Assembly: GCF_023078495.1 (NCBI RefSeq)
Contig: NZ_CP095742.1
Location: 620,001 to 684,000 of the forward strand
Origin: Luteibacter aegosomatissinici
Lineage (GTDB): Bacteria; Pseudomonadota; Gammaproteobacteria; Xanthomonadales; Rhodanobacteraceae
Direction of reading: 5' to 3'
DNA: 64,000 nt
The notes beneath the pieces are model-generated. The model saw only the letters and a program-made list of their open reading frames with translations. It was not told where the DNA came from and did not search any database. The translations under genes were made by a program, and so were the position numbers. Shown one piece after another: positions 50,670 through 60,280 of this stretch (its first letter is position 1; every line of letters begins with the position of its first letter).

Positions 50670-52511
50670 TCAGCGGTACATCAGGTTGATGGCCACCAGG
50701 GTCACCACTAGCATGAGGATCGTCAGCGGGATACCCACGCGGAGGAAATCCGTGGCGCGGTAGCCGCCGGGGCCGGCCACCATCATCAGCGCCGGGTGGC
50801 CCGACGAAAGCAGGAACGTGTTCGAGGACGATACCGCCACGATCAGCGCATAGGCCGAGGGGTTGCCGCCCGTGGTAACCGCCACGCTGATCGCGATCGG
50901 CACCATCATCACCGTGGCGCCCACGTTCGACATGACTTGCGAGAAAAGCAGGGTGAGCACGGCGATGGAGAGCTGCAGGGTCCACTGCGGCGCGTGGCCC
51001 AGCACCGCCAGTACTTCCTGCGCGATCCAGCTGGCCGTACCCGTGGAATCCATCGACCAGCCCAGCGGAATCAGGCAGGCGGTGACGAAGATGGTCTTCC
51101 AGTTGATGGCCTTGTAGGCCTCGTCCATGTTCAGCACGCCGGTGAGCAGCATGCCCACCGCGCCGGTCATCATCGCCACCGACAGGTCCAGGTGGGTGAA
51201 CAGGGCCAGGCACTTGGCCAGCACGAAGAAGCCGACGGCCTGCCAGATCTTGCCGGGGCGCTGCTCTTCCTTGGGAATATCGGTGACCACGACGATATCG
51301 CGGTCTTCCTCGGCCAGCATGAGGTCGCGCCACTTGCTGTGCAGCACCAGCGTGTCGCCCGCACGCAGGGTCACCGCGCGCACGTCCTCGCGGAACACTT
51401 CATCGCCACGGTTCACCGCCAGCACCGAGATGCCGAAGCGCTTGCGCAGACGTAGCTCGCCCACGCTTTGCTTGATGAAGCGCGAGCTCGGCGGGATCAC
51501 GGCCTCGGAAATACCGGCCCGCGTGGTGTTGAACTGCTCGCCCAGCTGGCGCATGCGCATCGAGACGCGGCAGAGCTGGTTGTTGGCGAACGCGTTGATC
51601 GCATCCTTGGGGGCCAGCACGCCGAGCACGGTACCCACCCAGATCATCTGGTCCGAAGGCGGTGCCACGCGGCTTTCGTTGCCGTTCTTGATCGCGAGGA
51701 TAAGCGGGGCGCCATGGAGCTGCTCGACCTCGCCGATGCTCATGCCTACCAGCGGGCTCTCGGCGGTGACGGTGAGCTCGGCGATCTCGCCCGCGATGCC
51801 ATAGGTATCGGCGAAGTAGCTCTCGGTACGGCCCGGGGTCACCTTCAGGCGCTCATCTTCCCGTTCCGGCAGCAGCTTCTTCGAGAACAGCCAGAAGAAG
51901 CCGATGCCGAGCAGGGCCAGGATCAGGCCCACTGGGGTCACGCTGAACAGCCCGAACTTCGGGATGGTGTGTGCGCCGGGGGGCAGGTTGCTGTTGGCGC
52001 TGGCGATCAGGTCGTTGAGGACGATCAGCGGCGAGTTCGCGATCAGCGTGGTGTTGGTAGCCGTCAGGATGCAGAAGGCCATGGGCAGCAGCAGCCGCGA
52101 CATGGGCACGCCCGTGCGGGCGGAGAGGCGCGAGGTCACCGGGATCATCAGGGCCGCGAGGGCCTGGCTGGGGATCACCGCGCTGAACAGGCTGGTGACG
52201 CTGTTCACCACCACGCCCAGGCGCGATTCCATGCCACGCGCCATGCGCATGACGAAGGAGGCGGTGAGGTTCAGCACGCCGGCGCGGTCCAGGCCGGCGC
52301 CCATGATCATGATGGCGATGATCGCGATAACGGCGTTACCGGCGAAGCCGTTGAATACCTGTTCGCCGGGGATCAGGCCCGTGAGGCCGATGGTGACCAC
52401 CACCAGCAACGCCACCATATCCGCCCGGATCCACTCCAGCACGAGCATGAGCATGGTGAAGCCCACCAGGCCCAGCACGAGGATCATTTCAGGCGTGAGT
52501 GTGAGTGCCAC
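50670..52511 (-). CDS. SLC13/DASS-family permease with two RCK_C (TrkA-C) domains
   Basis: 613 residues from the GTG at 52511 (LTLTPEMILVLGLVGF follows). Membrane segments 5-195 and 405-610 surround two TrkA-C domains (about 215-390, with VTAESPLVGMSIGEVEQLHGAPLI and KQSVGELRLRKRFGISVLAVNRGDEV). Family members carry dicarboxylates, sulfate or other anions with sodium. Substrate cannot be read. Lying behind a REP doublet on each side of its transcription unit. GTG start has only a weak ribosome binding site. Confidence 0.88.
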   Translation of the reverse strand: MALTLTPEMILVLGLVGFTMLMLVLEWIRADMVALLVVVTIGLTGLIPGEQVFNGFAGNAVIAIIAIMIMGAGLDRAGVLNLTASFVMRMARGMESRLGVVVNSVTSLFSAVIPSQALAALMIPVTSRLSARTGVPMSRLLLPMAFCILTATNTTLIANSPLIVLNDLIASANSNLPPGAHTIPKFGLFSVTPVGLILALLGIGFFWLFSKKLLPEREDERLKVTPGRTESYFADTYGIAGEIAELTVTAESPLVGMSIGEVEQLHGAPLILAIKNGNESRVAPPSDQMIWVGTVLGVLAPKDAINAFANNQLCRVSMRMRQLGEQFNTTRAGISEAVIPPSSRFIKQSVGELRLRKRFGISVLAVNRGDEVFREDVRAVTLRAGDTLVLHSKWRDLMLAEEDRDIVVVTDIPKEEQRPGKIWQAVGFFVLAKCLALFTHLDLSVAMMTGAVGMLLTGVLNMDEAYKAINWKTIFVTACLIPLGWSMDSTGTASWIAQEVLAVLGHAPQWTLQLSIAVLTLLFSQVMSNVGATVMMVPIAISVAVTTGGNPSAYALIVAVSSSNTFLLSSGHPALMMVAGPGGYRATDFLRVGIPLTILMLVVTLVAINLMYR

Positions 52512-52658
52512 TAGCCGGCAGTCCCGTTCCGGTCGATGGGGGCATGCGGTGGCATCGTTGCGCCAGGCTGCTGTCGATGGCGGATGAGTATACGCGGTAG
52601 GGGTGGCTAGAGGCTGAAGCAAACCAGTTTTTCTGCCCAGCGCACGAACCCCGCCAAC

Positions 52659-52752
52659 GTAGGAGCCCACCCTGTGGGCGACATCTTTCGCGATAGCGCC
52701 ACAGGCCTGTAGCGCCTTCGCGAACAGCGTCGCCCACAGGGTGGGCTCCTAC
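52659..52752. repeat. REP doublet (inverted pair, 24-bp arms)
   Basis: The same arm as at 50556 (from GTAGGAGCCCACC to GGGCGACA) at 52659-52683 with the inverted arm at 52729-52752. It lies 15 bp after the poxB stop and upstream of the SLC13 start. Confidence 0.85.
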
Positions 52753-52766
52753 CAGAAGCGGCGCGG

Positions 52767-54500
52767 TTAGCGGCTCAGGTTGGAAACGGCCAGGTCCACG
52801 ATGGTGTCCCCGCGCCCGCTCATCACCGCCTTCAGCGCATACAGGCTGAAACCCTTCACCTGCTCGGCGCTGATCTTGGGTGGCATGGAAAGCTCCAGGC
52901 GGTTGCTCACCACATCGAGCAGGGCCGGGCCTTCGTGCGAGAGCACTTCGGCAATGGCCGCGGGCAGGTCCGAGGCCCGGGTCACCCGGCGGCCGTGGAT
53001 GCCCATGGCGTTGGCCATCGCCGCGAAATCCGGGTTACGCAGCTCGACCCCGGTTTCGACCAGGCCGGCTGCCTTCATCTCCAGCTCCACGAAGCCCAGC
53101 GTGCCGTTGTTGAGCACGATGATCTTCACGGGCAGCTTCTCCTGGGCTAGCGTGATGAAGTCGCCCATCATCATGGTGAAGCCACCATCGCCCGAGAGCG
53201 AGACCACCTGCCTGTCGGGGAAGGCAGCCTGGATACCGATGGCCTGCGGCATCGCATTGGCCATGGAGCCGTGCACGAAGGAGCCGACCAGCCGGCGCTT
53301 GCCATTCATCTTGAGGTAGCGGGCCGCCCAGATCGTGGGCGTGCCCACATCCACGGTGAACACCGCATCGTCCTCGGCCAGCTCGCTCACCAGGTGGGTG
53401 ACCTGCTGCGGATGGATCAGGTCATGGCCTTCGCGGATCGCGGCCAGTTCATCCAGGTCCTCGCGGGTGCGGGCGTAATGGGCCAGGCAACGATCGAGAT
53501 GCCCGCGCACGCGCTTGGGCTCGATGCGCGGGAGCAGGGCACGCAGGGTTTCGCCCACATCACCCACCACGCCGAGGTCCAGGCGGCAGCGGCGGCCGAG
53601 GTTGGCCGGGCGGATGTCCACCTGCGCGATCTTCGCGTCTTCGGGGTAGAACTGACGGTAGGGGAAGTCGGTGCCCAGTATCAGTAGCGTGTCGCAATCC
53701 TCCATCGCGTGGTAGCCGGAGCTGAAACCGATCAGGCCGGTCATGCCCACGTCGAACGGGTTGTCGTACTCCACGTACTCCTTGCCGCCGAGCGCATGCA
53801 CGATCGGCGACTTGAGCGCATCGGCGAGCGCGATCAGTTCGGCGTGCGCACCGGCAGTACCGCGGCCGCACAGCAACGTGACACGCTTGCCGGCGTTGAG
53901 CAGCGCCGCGAGTGCATCGAGTTCGCGCTCTGCGGGGATGACCTTGGGCGCGGGCGGCAGCAGCCCGGCGACCGGTGTCACCTTCTTCACCACAGCCTTC
54001 TTCATGGCCACGTCGCCCGGGATGACGACCACGGCCACGCCACGCTGGCCCACGGCCGCGCGAATGGCGGAATCGAGCACGTGTGGCATCTGCGCCGGAT
54101 CCGAGACCATCTCGCAGTACACGCTGCACTCGCGGAACAGCTCGGTGGGGTGGGTTTCCTGGAAATAACCGCTGCCGATCTCGGCACTGGGAATATGCGC
54201 GGCGATCGCCAGCACCGGCGTGCGCGTGCGGTGGCAATCGAACAGGCCGTTGATGAGGTGCAGGTTGCCGGGGCCGCAACTGCCCGCGCAGACGGCGAGC
54301 TCACCAGTGAGCTGGGCTTCGCCACCGGCGGCGAACGCGGCGGCTTCTTCATGGCGAACGTGCACCCAATCGATGTGCTGGCGCTCGCGGAGGGCTTCGG
54401 TGATGGCGTTGAGGCTATCGCCGACCACGCCGTAGATGCGGCGTACGCCGGCCTGTTCGAGGGTTTCTGCGAACAGGTCGGCCAGGGTGGAAATGGACAT
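52767..54500 (-). CDS. poxB: Pyruvate dehydrogenase (quinone) / pyruvate oxidase-like ThDP enzyme
   Basis: 577 residues from ATG 54500 (GGAG 6 nt upstream). ThDP enzyme: PYR domain with [14 protein letters not shown] and [20 protein letters not shown], the central FAD-binding domain, and PP domain with [21 protein letters not shown] and [13 protein letters not shown]. The length and the C-terminal tail ([22 protein letters not shown]) resemble E. coli PoxB, a membrane-associated enzyme that makes acetate, CO2 and reduced quinone. Related oxidases or acetolactate synthases cannot be fully excluded. Confidence 0.9.
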   Translation of the reverse strand: MSISTLADLFAETLEQAGVRRIYGVVGDSLNAITEALRERQHIDWVHVRHEEAAAFAAGGEAQLTGELAVCAGSCGPGNLHLINGLFDCHRTRTPVLAIAAHIPSAEIGSGYFQETHPTELFRECSVYCEMVSDPAQMPHVLDSAIRAAVGQRGVAVVVIPGDVAMKKAVVKKVTPVAGLLPPAPKVIPAERELDALAALLNAGKRVTLLCGRGTAGAHAELIALADALKSPIVHALGGKEYVEYDNPFDVGMTGLIGFSSGYHAMEDCDTLLILGTDFPYRQFYPEDAKIAQVDIRPANLGRRCRLDLGVVGDVGETLRALLPRIEPKRVRGHLDRCLAHYARTREDLDELAAIREGHDLIHPQQVTHLVSELAEDDAVFTVDVGTPTIWAARYLKMNGKRRLVGSFVHGSMANAMPQAIGIQAAFPDRQVVSLSGDGGFTMMMGDFITLAQEKLPVKIIVLNNGTLGFVELEMKAAGLVETGVELRNPDFAAMANAMGIHGRRVTRASDLPAAIAEVLSHEGPALLDVVSNRLELSMPPKISAEQVKGFSLYALKAVMSGRGDTIVDLAVSNLSR

Positions 54501-54559
54501 GCGGGGCTCCGTGGGGGACACGAAGCCCGATGATGCCGATTTCTGGATCTACGGCTTGT

Positions 54560-55276
54560 CTAACCGTGCCATTCGTAGAGGAAATCCCAGACGCCATGGC
54601 CAAGACGGATGCCGCGGCGCTCGAAATGGGTCTCGATGCGCCATTCGGGACGCTCGGCCGTGGCGCCCGGGCCCACGCGGTTACGCCAACCGGGTGCGGC
54701 TTCCATCACCTCGCGCATGTGCTCGGCGTAGGCTTCCCAATCGGTGGCCAGGTGCAGCAGGCCACCGGGTGCCATGCGCGAGGCAAGCAGCGCCACGAAG
54801 GCCGGCTGCACGATGCGGCGCTTGTTGTGCTTCTTCTTGTGCCACGGGTCCGGGAACCAGATGCGCACTTCGGAGAGGCTGCCGGGAGGAATCTCGTTTT
54901 CCAGTACTTCGACGGCATCGTGCTTGTACAGGCGCACGTTGCTCGCATCGCGTGCGGCCAGCGCGTTCATCAGGCGGCCCACGCCGGGGCCGTGTACTTC
55001 GACGCCAATGTAGTCGCGTGCGAGGTCGTGCTCGGAGGCCCAGGCCAGCGCCTCGCCGTTGCCGAAGCCGATCTCGAGCACGCGTGGTGCTTCGCGGCCA
55101 AACGTGGCGGGCAGGTCGCGGGCCTCGGCTTTGTAATCAAGGCCAAAGCGCGCCCAGTGGTCATCGAACGCGCGCTGCTGCGCCGGGGTCATGCGGCCTT
55201 CGCGCAGTACGAAGCTGCGGATGCGGCGGTGGAACGGGGCGTCGTCGCCCGTGGTGTTGTCGTTGTCGTGGGCCAT
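54560..55276 (-). CDS. trmB: tRNA (guanine-N7)-methyltransferase TrmB
   Basis: 238 residues from ATG 55276. S-adenosylmethionine site [13 protein letters not shown], and the TrmB signature [19 protein letters not shown]. It makes m7G46 in the variable loop of tRNAs. It starts 5 bp after thiG in the same operon, thiS-thiG-trmB, an arrangement seen in other gammaproteobacteria. Confidence 0.97.
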   Translation of the reverse strand: MAHDNDNTTGDDAPFHRRIRSFVLREGRMTPAQQRAFDDHWARFGLDYKAEARDLPATFGREAPRVLEIGFGNGEALAWASEHDLARDYIGVEVHGPGVGRLMNALAARDASNVRLYKHDAVEVLENEIPPGSLSEVRIWFPDPWHKKKHNKRRIVQPAFVALLASRMAPGGLLHLATDWEAYAEHMREVMEAAPGWRNRVGPGATAERPEWRIETHFERRGIRLGHGVWDFLYEWHG

Positions 55277-55281
55277 GCTGC

Positions 55282-56082
55282 TTAACCGACCAGTCCTTCC
55301 ACCGGGCTCGATGCCGAGGCGAAACGCTTGCGCGGAATACGGCCGGCGCGGAACGCCGCACGGCCTGCTTCCACGGCCAGCTTCATCGCGTGCGCCATCA
55401 GCACAGGATCTTTTGCACCGGCGATAGCGGTGTTCATCAGCACGCCGTCGCAACCCAGTTCCATCGCGATGGAGGCATCTGAGGCGGTACCGACGCCCGC
55501 ATCGACGATGACCGGGACCTTGGCGTTCTCGACGATCTCGAGCAGGTTGTAGCGGTTCTGGATGCCCAGGCCCGAGCCGATCGGTGCGGCCAGCGGCATG
55601 ATCGCGGCGCAACCGATCTCTTCCAGGCGGCGGGCCAGGATCGGGTCATCGGAGGTGTAGACCATGACATCGAAGCCATCGGCCACGAGTTTTTCGGCGG
55701 CGACCAGGGTCTGCACCACATCGGGGTAGAGCGTGCGCTGGTCGCCCAGCACTTCGAGCTTCACCAGGTTGTGCCCATCCAGCAGCTCGCGGGCCAGGCG
55801 GCAGGTGCGCACGGCCTCGTCGGCGGTATAGCAGCCGGCAGTGTTGGGCAGCAGGGTGAAGCGATCCGGCGGCAAGGCCTCCAGCAGGTTCGGCTGGCTG
55901 GCATCCTGGCCGATGTTCACGCGGCGGATGGCCAGGGTGACGATCTGCGCGCCGGCGGCGTCAGTGGCGCGGCGGGTCTCGTCAAAATCCTTGTACTTGC
56001 CGGTACCGGTGAGCAGGCGCGAGTGGAAGGTGCGGCCTGCGACGATCAGCGGGTCGTCGCCAGCGGGGGAGAAGTGGTTCAT
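55282..56082 (-). CDS. thiG: Thiazole synthase ThiG
   Basis: 266 residues. [13 protein letters not shown] at the N-terminus, [20 protein letters not shown] (Schiff-base Lys region), [15 protein letters not shown] and [30 protein letters not shown]. It builds the thiazole ring from 1-deoxy-D-xylulose 5-phosphate, ThiS-thiocarboxylate and dehydroglycine. Upstream neighbour thiS is 27 bp away. No TPP riboswitch is seen. Confidence 0.97.
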   Translation of the reverse strand: MNHFSPAGDDPLIVAGRTFHSRLLTGTGKYKDFDETRRATDAAGAQIVTLAIRRVNIGQDASQPNLLEALPPDRFTLLPNTAGCYTADEAVRTCRLARELLDGHNLVKLEVLGDQRTLYPDVVQTLVAAEKLVADGFDVMVYTSDDPILARRLEEIGCAAIMPLAAPIGSGLGIQNRYNLLEIVENAKVPVIVDAGVGTASDASIAMELGCDGVLMNTAIAGAKDPVLMAHAMKLAVEAGRAAFRAGRIPRKRFASASSPVEGLVG

Positions 56083-56109
56083 GCGGGGTCTTCCGTCGAA
56101 GGGCGCGGC

Positions 56110-56310
56110 TTAGCCGCCGCCGATGGCATGGACGATTTCCACCTTGTCGCCCTCGGCGAGCAGGTGGGTGGCGTGCGCGCTGCGCGGCACGATCTCGAGG
56201 TTCACCTCGACGGCCACGCGTTTACCCGCGTAGCCCGCCGCGTCGAGCAGGGACGATATCGAGGTGCCAGGCGCGCAATCGCGCGCATCGCCATTAAGGG
56301 TGATGTGCAT
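56110..56310 (-). CDS. thiS: Sulfur carrier protein ThiS
   Basis: 66 residues, ubiquitin-like fold, starting MHITLNGDARDCAPG and ending AIGGG. The terminal Gly-Gly is adenylated and converted to the thiocarboxylate that feeds ThiG. Together with thiG it forms the thiazole branch of thiamine synthesis. Only 26 bp separate it from the following gene upstream. Confidence 0.94.
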   Translation of the reverse strand: MHITLNGDARDCAPGTSISSLLDAAGYAGKRVAVEVNLEIVPRSAHATHLLAEGDKVEIVHAIGGG

Positions 56311-56336
56311 CCGCCCATTGTAGCCGCAGGGGCTGG

Positions 56337-57092
56337 CTAGTACCCACGCCCCCGGCCGGGCTGGGGCGTGCTGGCGCCGCGCGGGATCTGTGGCGGCGGA
56401 CCGGAGCCGGGCTGCTGGTAGAGCGGGACGCTGCTCTGGCCGCTGCCGGGGGAGTAGGGGCGCGGCGGGGGCTCCATGACCACAGGTCGGACGCCGTTGT
56501 TGCCGTGGCCGTAGCCGTTGTTCCCGTACCCGTTGCCGCCGTAACCATTGTTCCAGCCGCCCCGGCCCTGGTCGCGGCCGTTGTTGTCGCGCACGGGGGC
56601 GACGTTGAAGCGGGTGTTGTCACGGTTGGGGTTGGAGGTGCCGCCCACGACCACCGTATTGCCGGGGTTGGGGCGGCCGTTGCCGCCATCGTGGTCGTGG
56701 CCATGGCCGTTGTCGTGGCCGTTACCGGGACGGCCACCGCCGGGGTAGCCGCCATGGCCGGGATAGCCGCCGCCCGGGTAGTTCCCCGCGCCGGGATAGC
56801 CACCGTAGTAGCCGCCACCGCCGTAATAGCCGCCGTCGACGTAGGCGCCGCCCACCTGGGAGCTTGAGGAATCGTAGTTGCCGGTCGTGACCTGGCCGCC
56901 GACATAGAGCTTCGCCGGGGTGGGCAACGTACCGGTGCTGACCGTTTCACGGCGCTCAGGCGCGCTGGGGCCTGCGATATAGCTCACGCCTGGCTTCGGC
57001 ATGTTGGCCGTGGAAACCGTCCGCGACTGCGCCAGCGCCGATCCGGCCCCGAGCGTAAGCACAACGGCGATGGATAACGTGGAAAGGCGCAT
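56337..57092 (-). CDS. Glycine-rich secreted protein of unknown function
   Basis: 251 residues with a signal peptide (MRLSTLSIAVVLTLGAGSALA). Mature N-terminal part repeats a theme twice: QSRTVSTANMPKPGVSYIAG and RRETVSTGTLPTPAKLYVGG. Then follow long Gly/Tyr/Asn/His repeats (GGYYGGGGYYGG, GHGGYPGGGRPGNGHDNG) and a Pro-rich end. Probably exported and structural or surface associated. No domain recognised; the low-complexity part prevents comparison. Confidence 0.7.
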   Translation of the reverse strand: MRLSTLSIAVVLTLGAGSALAQSRTVSTANMPKPGVSYIAGPSAPERRETVSTGTLPTPAKLYVGGQVTTGNYDSSSSQVGGAYVDGGYYGGGGYYGGYPGAGNYPGGGYPGHGGYPGGGRPGNGHDNGHGHDHDGGNGRPNPGNTVVVGGTSNPNRDNTRFNVAPVRDNNGRDQGRGGWNNGYGGNGYGNNGYGHGNNGVRPVVMEPPPRPYSPGSGQSSVPLYQQPGSGPPPQIPRGASTPQPGRGRGY

Positions 57093-57228
57093 GGCGGCGG
57101 TCCTCGTAAGAATTCCCCGGCACGATTATGCGCCCGGGCCGTGCGCCCGGCGTGAGGCGATTCTGGCCCGTTCAGTCGGCCGCCACCTTTCCCCTGGGCT
57201 GCATGTCGTATTAACATCGCGGCTCGAT

Positions 57229-57302
57229 GCGGGTGTAGCTCAATGGTAGAGCTGTAGCTTCCCAAGCTACTGACGAGGGTTCGATTCCCTTCACCCGCTC
57301 CA
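57229..57302 (+). tRNA. tRNA-Gly (anticodon CCC)
   Basis: Cloverleaf of 74 nt including encoded CCA. Acceptor stem GCGGGTG / CACCCGC with discriminator U then CCA; D-arm AGCTCAATGGTAGAGCT; anticodon stem GTAGC/GCTAC with loop TTCCCAA, anticodon CCC; T-arm with GGTTCGATTCC. It reads GGG codons. It marks the left edge of the accessory-looking region. Confidence 0.95.
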
Positions 57303-57680
57303 TTTTGGGAGGCCGTTGTCTCTCATCCTGGTTATGAGGCTCCCTAGCCGATGGGAGGAGCCGCCCACCAATGTACGTTGGTCTAGCAATCGCTAGGTAA
57401 GAGGACTCGGACCCGATTTATCTGGTTCAAAAAATGGCCCTCAAGGGCTTTCTTCTTTTCCTCGATCGACATCACAGCTGAACTCTCAGCGCCGTGCTGT
57501 GACCGTGGCTAGGGCGACTTATGTGCCAAAACCGTCGTCCGCCGCAACGGCGGGTGAACGGAAGTGGCTGGTGGCAGCGGTCCTGAGTGTTGGGGGCAAT
57601 GGCGCTTCAGCCGCACGCCACTCATCACTCGGTCTTTCGCTCCCGAGGCAACGGAGGCAGCAGACACATGACATGGGTCA
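57303..57680. other. Intergenic stretch after tRNA-Gly, no supported gene
   Basis: Only short or compositionally unlikely frames are present. There is no repeat of the tRNA 3' end that would mark an attachment site. Open frames here do not look like proteins. Confidence 0.6.
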
Positions 57681-57951
57681 TCAAGCGGACTCCCCGAGCA
57701 TCAGGCGTTCCACGCGCTGTGCTTCGGTAGCCAACAGGGCACGAAGCCCATCGATGTCGAGGCGCTCCCCTCTATCAGGATGATCCCAGTGCCGCTCACG
57801 TCCAACGGTTACGAGCAAGCCCCCCCGCCTTGCGCTCATCCAGCCGTAAATACTTCTTGACCAACTGCTTGTTGATGGTGTCCCGCAAGTCGCGACCAAG
57901 ACGGTTGACGTCAGTCGGGCGCTGGCCTGCGCCGGGTCGCCGTTTTCGCTT
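57681..57951 (-). pseudogene. Frameshifted C-terminal remnant of an unknown protein
   Basis: The minus strand shows two parts of one protein in adjacent frames. The upstream part reads DVNRLGRDLRDTINKQLVKK then YLRLDERKAGG, and after the run of seven C at 57820-57826 (G7 on the coding strand) the sense continues in another frame as LLVTVGRERHWDHPDRGE to RLDIDGLRALLATEAQRVER-LMLGESA and stops at 57681. Removing one G joins them. The upstream part meets a stop near 57952. Family not recognised. It could also be a sequencing homopolymer error. Confidence 0.55.
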
Positions 57952-58070
57952 TCAGTTGTCCGAATCCGTGTGGCGATTGAGACACCCGACTAGGGACCAT
58001 TCGCCTAAAGTGCAACAGCACCACACATGGCATGGCTTTCCGTACGGGGTCCTGTGCAGTCAGGTGAAGT

Positions 58071-58688
58071 ATGAGGGCGGATCGGATGCCAAGGGGTTAC
58101 CCGTTGTGTCTTCTAAAAGTGGTGTTTGTCGCCGCAAGCGCCCTCTCATTCGTGGGATGCGCCACGAACCTGGGTCCGATCACACCGGGCAATTTGCGCG
58201 TCATTGCTGGATCGGAGATTCCTCTGGCCGACCGCGCCGACATGCATAGCCGCAAAGACAATGAGGCGTGGATGCTGCTGACGTTCTCCAGCGACGACAA
58301 CTATTTGGATGTTGCGGCAGGCAAGCAGATGCACGTCTCCGTGAACGAGTCACTGTGCACCGACGGGCACCTAGTTCGAGACATTATGTCGTCATCCCTC
58401 CTTGCAGGGCCGCCTCCCCCGTCGCTGGTCAGTGACGTCTCGGCGGCGACTGTGAGGCCAAGACGCCACGTTTATTACACCTACTTCGCCATGGCCGCCC
58501 CCAAACGCGCGGCTGTGGGTGCTGATCCCGGGCCGGCGGAAGGGTATGACCTTCACAGCGAGACCCGTGACCTATGCATTCAAGTCCGTGGTGGCAACAT
58601 GATCGGCATGACGGTCGAGTCTGGCATTGCCGTGTTCGCAAACGCTTCGGTACGAGGTGTGGTGGTGTCGAATCATTCGTCGCCGTGA
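58071..58688 (+). CDS. Putative lipoprotein of unknown function
   Basis: 205 residues. Basic start, hydrophobic segment and lipobox SFVGC at about 27-31 (GCATNLGPITPG follows). The mature domain contains GSEIPLADRADMHSRKDNEAW, SVNESLC and GYDLHSETRDLCIQVRGGNMIGMTV; three further Cys might form a disulfide. Start at 58071 with AGGTGA upstream; 58086 is a possible alternative. No known family. Lower GC than the core genes. Confidence 0.65.
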   Translation: MRADRMPRGYPLCLLKVVFVAASALSFVGCATNLGPITPGNLRVIAGSEIPLADRADMHSRKDNEAWMLLTFSSDDNYLDVAAGKQMHVSVNESLCTDGHLVRDIMSSSLLAGPPPPSLVSDVSAATVRPRRHVYYTYFAMAAPKRAAVGADPGPAEGYDLHSETRDLCIQVRGGNMIGMTVESGIAVFANASVRGVVVSNHSSP

Positions 58689-59019
58689 GGCACGATGGTT
58701 GGCGCGCTGAGCGTTTGGCTTCGAGCGGCGACTGGCTGTTACCCGGTTTGCCCAGCCAGCACCTCGCTGGACATGACGCAGGCCGCGGAGCGGGTCCGGG
58801 GATGCCCACTGTCGTTCGATCGCAAGAGTCGCCTTCAGAGCCGGCTGCCTTAGGGTCGATCGCCTTTGGAAGTAACAGGCATGGTGCTTTGAGGTTCCCC
58901 TCTAATGCGTTCGTGTTTGGCGATATGGGTTGTCTAGTCGCTATGCATTGGTGTTTGGACACCTTGTGAAATTGACTGTACCTCGACCCGTGACTAGCCA
59001 GCGCTCCCAAGGATGCAAC
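58689..59019. other. Intergenic stretch, no supported gene
   Basis: Long antisense frame over this stretch (58429-59010) is Pro/Cys/Ser-rich with no convincing features. No promoter or repeat was identified with confidence. Confidence 0.5.
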
Positions 59020-59745
59020 GTGGCAAAGCAGAAAAAGCTCCTAGTTAACTACGCCGATGGCGCTCTTGATGCGCTTCGTGCGCAGTATCAAATGACCAAG
59101 GTGATTTCGCATAGCGTCACCGCTGGGGCCGCGCGTGAGGCGGTACTTCGTGATTTTCTGGTCGCTCACTTACCGAATATGTCTACCGCAATGAGTGGCG
59201 TTATTTTCGATGCTAACGATCGCTTCTCCAAGCAACAAGACATCGTATTTGTACTTAAGTCGTTTCCACGTCTCCCGTTTGTCAGTGGCAGTGATCTGAT
59301 CTACGTAGAGGGCGTTATCGCGACCATCGAAGTGAAGACGGTCATCACAGCGGCCGACTGGAGAAGAACGATTGGCCCAAACATAGCCTCGGTACGGGCC
59401 TTGACGCCAAGTAGTAAGGATTCGGCGGTCATGGGAGATCTCGGCTTTAGCTGGGATGAAAGTCAGATCTTTAGTGCTGTCGTGACGTATGGTGGATCAT
59501 CGCTTCAGAGCATCCAGGGTGCGATCCTGATGCGTCCGGAGGTGGAGTGGCCTGACGTTTATTTAGACCTCGGTCAGGGTATGTTGGTGCGCAGGACCAG
59601 CGGCCTGATTCCAGGCGAGGACGGCGCTGCATTCGTAACATTGGCGGATCCGGCGGTGGCCTTTGCGCATTTCCTCATCTTTCTTACACGCATCACGAGC
59701 CGTTTGACGCTGCGAGACGTTGAGTGGGGAGACTATCTCTATTGA
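59020..59745 (+). CDS. DUF6602-family protein with PD-(D/E)xK-like nuclease motif
   Basis: 241 residues from the GTG at 59020 (AAGGA 7 nt upstream); an ORF extension upstream adds non-conserved residues. GAAREAVLRDFLVAHLP, then GVIFDANDRFSKQQDIVFV and YVEGVIATIEVKT are the DUF6602 pattern as I know it. Asp74 and Glu104-x-Lys106 (numbering from the GTG) form a PD-(D/E)xK-type spacing. The family is often seen in restriction and defence contexts; its activity is not established here. Visibly lower GC than the surrounding core genome. A small ORF starts at its stop. Confidence 0.75.
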   Translation: MAKQKKLLVNYADGALDALRAQYQMTKVISHSVTAGAAREAVLRDFLVAHLPNMSTAMSGVIFDANDRFSKQQDIVFVLKSFPRLPFVSGSDLIYVEGVIATIEVKTVITAADWRRTIGPNIASVRALTPSSKDSAVMGDLGFSWDESQIFSAVVTYGGSSLQSIQGAILMRPEVEWPDVYLDLGQGMLVRRTSGLIPGEDGAAFVTLADPAVAFAHFLIFLTRITSRLTLRDVEWGDYLY

Positions 59746-59954
59746 CGTTGCGCGGTCGCAAGCCGAAGTCGTCGCTTAGAACACCCTTGGATCAAGAGTT
59801 CGGCATCGATTACGACCGATGGAAAGCTTCAAGGCTAGGCTCACGGCTACTCAGCGCGAGGTTGGGGGCGCGGCGCAATGAAGTGGATCGGCATGCGTCA
59901 CACTACGTGAATTCGTATCGAACAATGATTCGTAGTGTCATCTCAGAAGCGTGA
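59742..59954 (+). CDS. Small basic protein, possibly coupled to the DUF6602 gene
   Basis: 70 residues from a TTG that overlaps the stop of the previous gene (TTGA); an ATG at 59724 is in frame too. Sequence includes LDQEFGIDYDRWKASRLGSR and RHASHYVNSYRTMIRSVISE, basic and helical. Overlap with the stop suggests translational coupling. No family recognised and no further evidence, so it may be spurious. Confidence 0.35.
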   Translation: MTLRGRKPKSSLRTPLDQEFGIDYDRWKASRLGSRLLSARLGARRNEVDRHASHYVNSYRTMIRSVISEA

Positions 59955-60280
59955 TGCCCGCAGGCGTTGGTTACCGGGCTGCCACCATAAGTCGGAGCGA
60001 GATTGTAGGTATCACATTGATGCTATTGACGAAAAGTGCTTAGCGACGTGCGAGTTGAAGCTCTGAGCAATGGATCGACATGATTAAACGTCGATTGCCG
60101 GTTGCAACCGTCCCATGGCATCCGATACAAAGGGGTGTCACGGGCTGCCACACGACCTCATTAGAGGAGTGCAAAGGGCGGCCCTTTTCCTTCTGACGGA
60201 TCGTCTCGCCATGGCTCTTCCGTAGTTCAACTTTAGGCGATCGCGTCGCCGTGGATCTCTTCTTACGAGAGCGCCTTCTT
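59955..60280. other. Intergenic stretch, no supported gene
   Basis: No open frame with credible features. A short AAAGG/CCTTT inverted element occurs near 60165-60190 before a T-containing stretch, which may be a weak terminator. Confidence 0.5.

Noticed and set aside
56083-56336. TPP riboswitch upstream of thiS-thiG
   Set aside because: Only 26 bp separate thiS from the upstream gene, and no THI-box sequence is visible.
56600-56830. CRISPR-like repeat array
   Set aside because: Repeats are of CCGCC/GGCGG type with a codon periodicity and encode the glycine-rich protein; no spacers.
57229-57302. Integrase attachment duplicate of the tRNA 3' end
   Set aside because: I looked for the terminal TTCGATTCCCTTCACCCG segment in the following sequence and did not find a second copy.
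57499-57783. Plus-strand frame after the tRNA
   Set aside because: Composition is Arg/Ser-rich, no credible start, and it lies over the minus-strand remnant that makes better sense.
58429-59010. Minus-strand frame over the lipoprotein and the following gap
   Set aside because: Cys/Pro/Ser-rich with no hydrophobic core. The plus-strand lipoprotein has lipobox and ribosome binding site.
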